From: Pseudoxanthomonas sp. PXM01
Lineage (GTDB): Bacteria; Pseudomonadota; Gammaproteobacteria; Xanthomonadales; Xanthomonadaceae
Assembly: GCF_014851815.1 (NCBI RefSeq)
Contig: NZ_JACVAJ010000003.1
Coordinates: forward strand, 372,001 to 436,000
DNA length: 64,000 nt
Reading direction: 5' to 3'
The notes under the pieces are model-generated. The model ran no database searches. It saw only the letters and a program-made list of their open reading frames with translations, and had not been told where the DNA came from. A program made the translations under genes and the position numbers. Below, one piece after another: positions 36,056 through 42,453 of the stretch (its first letter is position 1; every line of letters starts with the position of its first letter).

Positions 36056-37331
36056 GGGGATGGCAGGCATGATGGTAGTCGTCCAGGACGGCACTGACAT
36101 GCGCCATCGCCAGCGACTGCGGATCGGACGTCGCGCGGTCGTGGCGGAGGGCGTGCAATGCGTGGGGGAGGTATTGGCTGATCAGTGGCAGCGGCGGCGG
36201 GTTGTCGCGCAGGTTGGCGAACAGCCGCGCGCGTGCCGCTTCGATCACCGGATCGGGCCAGTAATAGCGGATGCGGTCGCTCAGGCTGTACTGCAGGTCG
36301 ACCGTCAACGCATCGCCATCCGCGTGGTAATACCGCTGCCAGTGCTTCGGCTGTTCGCGCATGCGTTGCAACGCAACGTCGCGCAGGTTGGCGCGCTTGC
36401 CGGGCGCGATCCAGTCGCGTTCGATGGCATCGAGCGCCCACAGCGCCTCGCGCAGCGCGAAGGTCAGGCCGGGGCCGACCTTGAGGATGGCGAAATGGTC
36501 GCGCACCAGCGCCTGCAGCGCCTCGCGCGTCTGGTAGTCGGTGGAATGCGCTTCGTACACCATGCCCTGCAGCGGCACGATGGCGTCGCTCAGGGTCCGC
36601 GCCTTGTCGGGCGCATAGTCGATGACGTCATGATGGTCGAACTCGACACCCGGCTGCACGACGGAGGCGATGACGCGCTCCCACGCGCGGCCGAGGCCGG
36701 CGGCAAGGAATGCTTCGCGGTGTGCCTCGATGGTCGCGCGCGCTGCGGCTGGCGTGGTGGTCTCCAGGCCCTCGATGGCTTCGGTGGCGCCACCCGGCAC
36801 CGGCACTTCGGTACCGATCACGTACACCGGCGGTTCGCCGCCTGCCTGGCCGTAGGCTGCTTCCGCGGCACAGCACAGGCGCACGGCACGGCGCACGATC
36901 TCGCTTTCCGGCAACGGCGTGGGATCGCCGGCGCAGGCCATCGAGCAGTCGAGGTGGATCTTGCGGAAGCCGGCCGCGACGTACGCCGCCACCATCACCT
37001 CGGCCTTGTCCATCGCCGCGTCCGCGTCGAGCGATGTCCATGGATTCGGACCCAGGTGGTCGCCGCCCAGCGCGATGCGCGCGGTGTCGAAGCCGGTCCG
37101 CCCGGCGATGCCGTGCACGAAGGCGACGAAATCCGCCGGCGTCATGCCGGTATAGCCGCCGTCCTGGTTGACCTGGTTGCAGGTGGCCTCGAACAGCACC
37201 AGCGGTGATGCGTTCTCCGCGGCGTGCCGCAGCGTCGCCTCGATGACGATCGGGTGTGCAGAGCACACCGAGGTCACGCCGACGGCGTGGCCTTGCTTGT
37301 GGCGGGCGATGAGGTCGAGCAGGGCATGCAT
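36042..37331 (-). CDS. agaZ: AgaZ/KbaZ/GatZ-family protein of tagatose phosphate catabolism
   Basis: A 429-residue TIM-barrel protein. Typical segments: GVTSVCSAHPIVIEATLRHA near the start, FEATCNQVNQDGGYTGMTP, LGGDHLGPNPW, KIHLDCSMACAGD and VQPGVEFDHHDV. In E. coli the family is treated as the non-catalytic subunit that stabilises tagatose-1,6-bisphosphate aldolase, though older annotation calls it tagatose-6-phosphate kinase. No catalytic AgaY/KbaY aldolase gene is found in the window, which makes its role here worth testing. The ATG at 37331 starts 13 bp after the permease stop; a GxxHAVG-type N-terminus agrees with the family. Confidence 0.87.
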   Translation of the reverse strand: MHALLDLIARHKQGHAVGVTSVCSAHPIVIEATLRHAAENASPLVLFEATCNQVNQDGGYTGMTPADFVAFVHGIAGRTGFDTARIALGGDHLGPNPWTSLDADAAMDKAEVMVAAYVAAGFRKIHLDCSMACAGDPTPLPESEIVRRAVRLCCAAEAAYGQAGGEPPVYVIGTEVPVPGGATEAIEGLETTTPAAARATIEAHREAFLAAGLGRAWERVIASVVQPGVEFDHHDVIDYAPDKARTLSDAIVPLQGMVYEAHSTDYQTREALQALVRDHFAILKVGPGLTFALREALWALDAIERDWIAPGKRANLRDVALQRMREQPKHWQRYYHADGDALTVDLQYSLSDRIRYYWPDPVIEAARARLFANLRDNPPPLPLISQYLPHALHALRHDRATSDPQSLAMAHVSAVLDDYHHACHPHENP

Positions 37332-37344
37332 GCGGTCGTTCCGG

Positions 37345-38250
37345 TCAGGCGTCGTGCGGGGTAGGGCGTTCGGGTTCCAGCACCAGCAGCAGCGAGGCAA
37401 TCAGGGCCAGCGCCAGGCCGACCATCTTCAAGGGGCCCGGCACTACGCTGGCGAACACCAGCGACAGCACTGCCGTCACCAGCGGCGCGCCGGCATTGGT
37501 GAGCGGCGCGACGACGATCGCCTTGCCGTAGCGGAAGGCGTACACCAGCATCAGTGCGCCGACCGCATTCAAGACCTGGATCGCCGCGGTCATCCACGGA
37601 CCGTCCAGGCCGGTATTGATCGGCTGGCTCCAGTCGGTCATCGCCCATGCCACCGGGGCCAGCAGCAGGGCACCGACCATCATGTAGAAGAAGATGCTTT
37701 CGGCGCTGACCGTGTGGTTGGCCAGCTTCATGAAGTACGCCTGCACGCCCCACGCCGCCATGATGATCAGCGCCAGCGCGAACCAGCCCAGGCCTTGCGT
37801 GCCACCGCCGAACGACAGGTCGAGCAGCGGCAGCGCGACCAGCGCCAGCACGATGCCCAATGCGCCCATCCAGCCGGTGCGCTCGCGCAGCAGCGCGAAC
37901 GACAGCACGATGGTGATGACCGGCGACAGCGAGATGATCGGGAAGATGAAGTAGGCCGGCCCGATGGTCAGCGCCTTGAACAGCAGCATCTGTCCGCCGG
38001 CGCCGAGCAGGCCGATCGCCAGGCCGTAGGCGACCGCGCGCGGCGAGCGGTCGAGCTGCCAGCCGGTGCGCCACAGGATGAACAATGCAGGAGGCACCAT
38101 CGTCAGCGACCACACGCAGTACACCAGCGTGTCGGGGAAGCCGCGCTGCGCCGACAGGCCGGCCAGCGCGCCCCACACGCCCCACAGCGCGACGGTCGTC
38201 AGCGCATAGGCCAGCCAGCGGCGGCGCGGTGCGGCGTCGACGGCACTCAT
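37345..38250 (-). CDS. DMT-superfamily (EamA/GRP-like) permease
   Basis: A 301-residue membrane protein with ten predicted helices in two five-helix repeats, the drug/metabolite transporter layout (start LAYALTTVALWGVWGALAGL; second half QGLGWFALALIIMAAWGVQA). The superfamily includes the sugar carriers GlcU and RhaT. Its position in the operon, between the glycosidase and agaZ, suggests it is the inner-membrane carrier for the released amino sugar, since no PTS or MFS permease is present. That is inference from context. ATG 38250 overlaps the glycosidase stop (ATGA). Confidence 0.75.
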   Translation of the reverse strand: MSAVDAAPRRRWLAYALTTVALWGVWGALAGLSAQRGFPDTLVYCVWSLTMVPPALFILWRTGWQLDRSPRAVAYGLAIGLLGAGGQMLLFKALTIGPAYFIFPIISLSPVITIVLSFALLRERTGWMGALGIVLALVALPLLDLSFGGGTQGLGWFALALIIMAAWGVQAYFMKLANHTVSAESIFFYMMVGALLLAPVAWAMTDWSQPINTGLDGPWMTAAIQVLNAVGALMLVYAFRYGKAIVVAPLTNAGAPLVTAVLSLVFASVVPGPLKMVGLALALIASLLLVLEPERPTPHDA

Positions 38251-40340
38251 GCGGCGGCCTCCGGCGTGGCCTGCAGCAGCAGGAAGCGGCTGAAGCCGGC
38301 GCGCAGCGCATTCGCCTTCGCATCGACCGTGCCGAGATCGGTACCGTTGAACAGGTCGCGGACGCGGTAGCGGCCTTCACCGAGTCCGCGCAGTTCCAGT
38401 GTGCCGTTCCAGTCCTTCGCATAGAAGGCGTAGTACATCGCTCCATCCTTGGCGATGGCGTGCGTCTCCGGCGCATCGAAGCCGATGTCGTACAGCTCGC
38501 CGCGATAGTCGCCCAGCGGCAGCATATGTTCGCGGTAAAGCGCGACCCACTTCTTCCACAGCACTTCCTTTTCCGGCGTCAGCACGTAACCGCCTTCGGG
38601 CAGCGGTGCGGTCGGATTGTCGGTGTCGCGCGGCCAGGTGAACTTGGACGAGATCACCGCGCCGATGCCGATGCTGGAGGCGAAATCGTCGCGGCCATCG
38701 GCCAGTTCCACATGGTCGCCCGCGTAGCTGCTGCCGCGCCCCATCAGTGCCTTGACGCTCTTGCCCTTGCTGCGCACCTGCCAGGACGACAACGGATCGG
38801 ACGAGGGGAACTGGTCGGTCGCCGGCAGGTTGTGGAAGGCGAACGCGGTGCCGCACGGGCACAGCTCGACCACGGCGTCCGGATTGATATCGTGCGCGGC
38901 CTTGTAGATCGCGTTCCAGAAGTCGGGCAGCTTCTCGCAGGAATCGTTCGGGCTGGCGTGCTTGTGCGCCGGGTTGTGGCACGGCGCGACCGCGTTGAGG
39001 TGCTGGCCGTCGAGCTTGATGCCTTCGAAGCCCCAGTCGCCAATGGCCTTCTTCACCAGCGCGACGTAATAGTCGATGGTGGGCTGGTAGGCCGGGCATT
39101 GGGTCAGCGCATTCCACCAGCTGACCTTCTGGAAGGAGCCGTACTCGTCGAGCAGCAGCATGTCGCTGTGTTTGTAGAGGACTTCGCTGCCGGGATCGGC
39201 GGCCAGCGGCGCCAGCCACAGGCGCGGGCGCAGGCCCTCGGCGCGCACCGCCTTCACGAATGCACGCATGTCCTCGTCGCCGCGCGGGAACTTCCTGCGG
39301 TCGATCTGCCAGTCGCCTTCGTTGGTCTGCCAGCCATCGTCGAGCACGGCCCACTGGAAGCCGACCTCGCGCACCTTCGGCAGCGTCGCCAGGATCTGCG
39401 CAACGGTGAAGTCGCGCTCGTAACCCCAGGCGCACCAGGTGGATTCGAAGGCGGAGGCCGGCGCCCGCGGCGCAGCGATGCCTTCGGCCCTCATGAAGTC
39501 GCGGTAGAGGACGAGCGGAGCGAAATGGTCGCCGGTGTGCGCGCACAGGAAGGTGCGTTCGGTGGAGAGCGCCTGGCCCGGCGCCAGCGTCACCGCCTGC
39601 GCGCCTTCCACGGCGATGCTGGCGCCCTTGCCGGTCTTGCGCACGGGCAGGTCGAGCGTGCGCGGCACGGGCTCGACATGGCCGACGGCCAGGCCCACGT
39701 CGCGGCGCCAGATGTTCGCGACCGGCGTACCGCCGCCGTAATCGGAGGCGTCCATGCCCAGCGTGTTGCGCTGGTCGAAGTCGTTGTCGAGCGGCTGCAC
39801 CCAGTCGCGGCGGTCTTCGTGCGTGGTGCCGGAGAAGCTCCAGAAACCGCCGGGCGCATCGGCCAGTTCGTGCGCGGCCGAGCGCCAGCCGGCCACGTCG
39901 ATTGGCTGCGAGCCGGTGTTGCGGTAGCGCACCTGCATCAGGGCCAGGCCGGGAGACTGTTCGAAGAAGGTCACGGCGACCTGCTTCTCGATACCCTGCT
40001 TCGACACGCCGGTGAAGACGTGGCGCAGGCCGGCGCCATGGCGCGCGTCGGTCACCCCTTGCCGCTCCTCGCCACTGAAGGCAAAGGTATCGATGGCGCC
40101 GCCGTCCTTCAGCAGCAGCACTTCGCTGGCCTGGAACGGTGTCAGGGTCTTGCCCCGGTAGGCGACGCGGGTGCGCATGGCGCGATCGAACGTCAGCGAC
40201 AGCAGGGCATCCTGGGCCGTCATGGCGGCGCTGCCGGCGGCCAGGGCGCGGCCCGGCATCCAGGGCAGGGCGGCCAGGGCGGCGCTGCCGACGGCAAGCT
40301 TCAAGACGGTGCGGCGACCAATGGGTGGCATGGGCGGCAT
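38247..40340 (-). CDS. Tat-exported GH36-type alpha-galactosidase / alpha-N-acetylgalactosaminidase
   Basis: A 697-residue glycoside hydrolase of clan GH-D. A twin-arginine signal (IGRRTVLKLAVGSAALAAL, Arg9-Arg10) is followed by an N-terminal beta-sandwich and a TIM barrel with WAVLDDGWQTNEGDW, the nucleophile region FEGIKLDGQHLN, and VVELCPCGTAF; FPSSDPLSSWQ probably holds the acid/base Asp. It should release alpha-linked galactose or GalNAc in the periplasm. The aga context favours GalNAc. The frame is open to 40418; ATG 40340 (or 40331) gives a normal Tat signal, while ATG 40376 is possible. First gene of the operon, with an AgaR-like operator upstream. Confidence 0.8.
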   Translation of the reverse strand: MPPMPPIGRRTVLKLAVGSAALAALPWMPGRALAAGSAAMTAQDALLSLTFDRAMRTRVAYRGKTLTPFQASEVLLLKDGGAIDTFAFSGEERQGVTDARHGAGLRHVFTGVSKQGIEKQVAVTFFEQSPGLALMQVRYRNTGSQPIDVAGWRSAAHELADAPGGFWSFSGTTHEDRRDWVQPLDNDFDQRNTLGMDASDYGGGTPVANIWRRDVGLAVGHVEPVPRTLDLPVRKTGKGASIAVEGAQAVTLAPGQALSTERTFLCAHTGDHFAPLVLYRDFMRAEGIAAPRAPASAFESTWCAWGYERDFTVAQILATLPKVREVGFQWAVLDDGWQTNEGDWQIDRRKFPRGDEDMRAFVKAVRAEGLRPRLWLAPLAADPGSEVLYKHSDMLLLDEYGSFQKVSWWNALTQCPAYQPTIDYYVALVKKAIGDWGFEGIKLDGQHLNAVAPCHNPAHKHASPNDSCEKLPDFWNAIYKAAHDINPDAVVELCPCGTAFAFHNLPATDQFPSSDPLSSWQVRSKGKSVKALMGRGSSYAGDHVELADGRDDFASSIGIGAVISSKFTWPRDTDNPTAPLPEGGYVLTPEKEVLWKKWVALYREHMLPLGDYRGELYDIGFDAPETHAIAKDGAMYYAFYAKDWNGTLELRGLGEGRYRVRDLFNGTDLGTVDAKANALRAGFSRFLLLQATPEAAA

Positions 40341-40404
40341 TCCGGTTGAGGTGCGACCGATTGTGCGCGAGTCCATGGAGTTGATGCAACACTTTTGTTG
40401 CGAT

Positions 40405-40426
40405 ATGTTTCGTTTCATGTTTCGTT
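40405..40426. promoter_or_regulatory. AgaR-like operator: direct repeat ATGTTTCGTT
   Basis: Two perfect copies of ATGTTTCGTT (40405-40414 and 40417-40426) lie 12 bp apart in the divergent region between the glycosidase operon and the amidohydrolase gene. A weaker TTTTGTT is at 40393. E. coli AgaR sites are built from similar TTTCRTTT repeats. An agaR-like gene is 1.1 kb away. The same core recurs upstream of agaR and the TonB receptor. Confidence 0.72.
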
Positions 40427-40443
40427 ACGGTGCAGGTAGCGTG

Positions 40444-41538
40444 ATGATCAAGCGGTGGAAAGTGGCGGTCGCGGCCGCCGTCCTGGGCTGGGCAGGCAGT
40501 GGTCTGGCGCAGCCGTCGTCGACGCCCTATGGCATGGACGATTTCGCGCGCGTCCCCAAGTTCGACGCCCATGTGCACGCCAACGTCGACCATCCGGCGT
40601 TTCTGGAACAGGCGCGCCAGGACGGATTCGAGCTGATGTCGATCAATGTCGACTACCCGGACTTCCCGAGCATCGCCGACCAGCATGCCGTGGCGATCGC
40701 GCTCGCCAAGGCCGATCCCGCGAGGCTGCACTGGGCGGCGACGTTCTCGATGGACGACTTCGGCAAGCCCGGCTGGGCCGATCGCGTCAACGCCGGTCTC
40801 GCAGAAGCGAAATCCGAAGGCGCGCGCGCGGTGAAGATCTGGAAGAACGTCGGCATGATCGAGAAGGACGCCGACGGCCGGCTGATCATGCTCGACCATC
40901 CCGGCCTGTCGCCGGTGGCGGAGCAGGTGCGCTCGCTGGGTCTGGTGCTGATCGGCCACCAGGGCGAACCGCACAACTGTTGGCTGCCGCTGGATCAGAT
41001 GACCACGGACAACGATCGCGAGTACTTCCGCAACCATCCGCAGTACCACATGTACCTGCATCCGGATCAGCCCAGCTACGACGACCAGATCGCCACGCGC
41101 GACCGTTTCGTCGCGGCGCATCCGGGACTGCGCTTCGTCGGGGCGCATATGGGCAGCCTGGAGTACGACGTCGATCGCCTGGGCGCGTTCCTGGATCGGT
41201 TCCCGGACGCCACCGTCGATCTGGCCGCGCGCATGAGCCAGGTGCAGTACCAGTCGTTGCGCGACCGCGAGAAGGTGCGCGGCTTCTTCATCCGTTACCA
41301 GGACAGGCTGCTCTACGGCACCGACCTGACCGTCAATCCGGATACCGAGCCGGCCGAGTTCCGGGCGGCGGCGCACGCCGTATGGACCGCGGACTGGCGC
41401 TATCTGGCGACCGATGGGGTGCAGCGCGTGGACACGCTCGATGCCGACGTGCCCGGACTGGCGTTGCCGCGCGAGGTCATCGACAAGGTCTACTACCGCA
41501 ATGCCGTGCGCGTGTTCGGCACCGCGTCGCGCAACTAG
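40444..41538 (+). CDS. Secreted amidohydrolase-2-family metal hydrolase
   Basis: A 364-residue protein with a Sec signal peptide (cleavage after GLA, about residue 21). The amidohydrolase (TIM-barrel) motifs are KFDAHVHANVDHP (HxH), LVLIGHQGEP, GLRFVGAHMGSLEYD and the metal Asp region LLYGTDLTV. Family members hydrolyse or decarboxylate many small substrates. It is regulated with the GalNAc genes by position, so a role in trimming or deacylating the glycan substrate is plausible but unproven; it is not an AgaA/NagA deacetylase by motif order. ATG 40444 starts 17 bp after the operator. It converges on agaR with a 4-bp overlap. Confidence 0.72.
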   Translation: MIKRWKVAVAAAVLGWAGSGLAQPSSTPYGMDDFARVPKFDAHVHANVDHPAFLEQARQDGFELMSINVDYPDFPSIADQHAVAIALAKADPARLHWAATFSMDDFGKPGWADRVNAGLAEAKSEGARAVKIWKNVGMIEKDADGRLIMLDHPGLSPVAEQVRSLGLVLIGHQGEPHNCWLPLDQMTTDNDREYFRNHPQYHMYLHPDQPSYDDQIATRDRFVAAHPGLRFVGAHMGSLEYDVDRLGAFLDRFPDATVDLAARMSQVQYQSLRDREKVRGFFIRYQDRLLYGTDLTVNPDTEPAEFRAAAHAVWTADWRYLATDGVQRVDTLDADVPGLALPREVIDKVYYRNAVRVFGTASRN

Positions 41539-42323
41539 GCGAGGATGATCTCGAAGCCGAGCTGTTCGGCCGCCTGGACGATGTCGCTCGGCGCACCGCG
41601 GTCGGTGATCAGCACGTTGAGGTCGCCGACCGGCACGATGCGGTGCAGGCAGATCTTGCCGAACTTGGAGCTGTCGGTGATCGCCACCACCACGCGCGCC
41701 GCTTCCACCATCTTGCGGTTGAGCATGGCTTCCGGCTCGTAGTGCGTGGTGATGCCGCGCTCCAGGTCCAGGCCGTCCACGCCGAGGAACAGCATGTCCA
41801 CGTGCAGGGCGTCCAGCGCCTCGACGGTCAGGCCGCCGTAGAAGGCCATGTTCTTGCGGCGCAGCTCGCCGCCCAGCATGACGATGTTGATGTTGTTCTT
41901 GGGCGCCAGCGCGCCGAGGACGCCGAAATCGTTGGTGACCACGGTGACGTCGATGTTCGGCAGCGACTCGGCCAGCTGGATGGCGGTGGTGCCGGAGTCG
42001 ATGGCGATGGTATCGCCGGCCTTGACCAGTGCGGCCGCGCGCTGGCCGATGCGCCGCTTTTCGTCCAGGTGGGAGGTCCGCTTGGCTTCGTAGTGCGGCT
42101 CGCTGCTGGCGCTGCTGCTGGTGCCGACCACGCTGCTGTCGATCGCGCCGCCGTAGGCGCGGGCCATCACGCCGCGCTCGGCCAGGTAGCGCAGGTCCTT
42201 GCGCACCGTCTGCATGCTCACCCCGAACCGGCGGGCGAGCGTGGCCACCTGGACGCTGCCGTGCTGGCGCACGAGCTCGCTGATCTGCAGGCGGCGTTGG
42301 CTGGTATCACGGGTGGCGGACAT
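41535..42323 (-). CDS. agaR: AgaR-like DeoR-family transcriptional repressor
   Basis: A 262-residue regulator. The N-terminal DeoR helix-turn-helix is RRLQISELVRQHGSVQVATL then FGVSMQTVRKDL, followed by the GVMARAYGGAI segment; the C-terminal sugar-phosphate sensor domain has GDTIAIDSGTTAIQLAESL, VTNDFGVLGAL and IVMLGGELRRKNM. An AgaR-type repressor would be relieved by a galactosamine- or tagatose-phosphate. ATG 42323 has AGGAGGT about 5 nt upstream, the best ribosome site in this locus. The gene is divergent from the TonB receptor, with TTTCGTT repeats between them, so it probably also controls itself. Confidence 0.87.
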   Translation of the reverse strand: MSATRDTSQRRLQISELVRQHGSVQVATLARRFGVSMQTVRKDLRYLAERGVMARAYGGAIDSSVVGTSSSASSEPHYEAKRTSHLDEKRRIGQRAAALVKAGDTIAIDSGTTAIQLAESLPNIDVTVVTNDFGVLGALAPKNNINIVMLGGELRRKNMAFYGGLTVEALDALHVDMLFLGVDGLDLERGITTHYEPEAMLNRKMVEAARVVVAITDSSKFGKICLHRIVPVGDLNVLITDRGAPSDIVQAAEQLGFEIILA

Positions 42324-42355
42324 GGGACCTCCTTGTAGCGCGAGCAGTATGGATT

Positions 42356-42414
42356 ATTTCGTTACATTTCGCTATTGATACAAAACGAAACATGATATAG
42401 GCTCGGTTTCGTTT
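42356..42414. promoter_or_regulatory. AgaR-like operator cluster between agaR and TonB receptor 2
   Basis: The AT-rich 130-bp divergent region contains ATTTCGTTAC and ATTTCGCTAT in direct 10-bp register (42356-42375), then AAACGAAAC (42383-42391) facing GTTTCGTTT (42406-42414), a perfect 9-bp inverted repeat with 14 bp between. The core is the same as in the 40405 operator. A weak promoter for the receptor, TTGATA (42375) and TATAGG (42396), overlaps the sites, which fits repression. Confidence 0.7.
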
Positions 42415-42453
42415 GGTTGCGTAACAAAACTGCCACCTTCTGAGGAGAGACCC

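Noticed and set aside
40444-41538. GalNAc-6-phosphate deacetylase (AgaA/NagA)
   Set aside because: It has an export signal and amidohydrolase-2 motif order, whereas AgaA/NagA act in the cytoplasm and carry different metal-site spacing.
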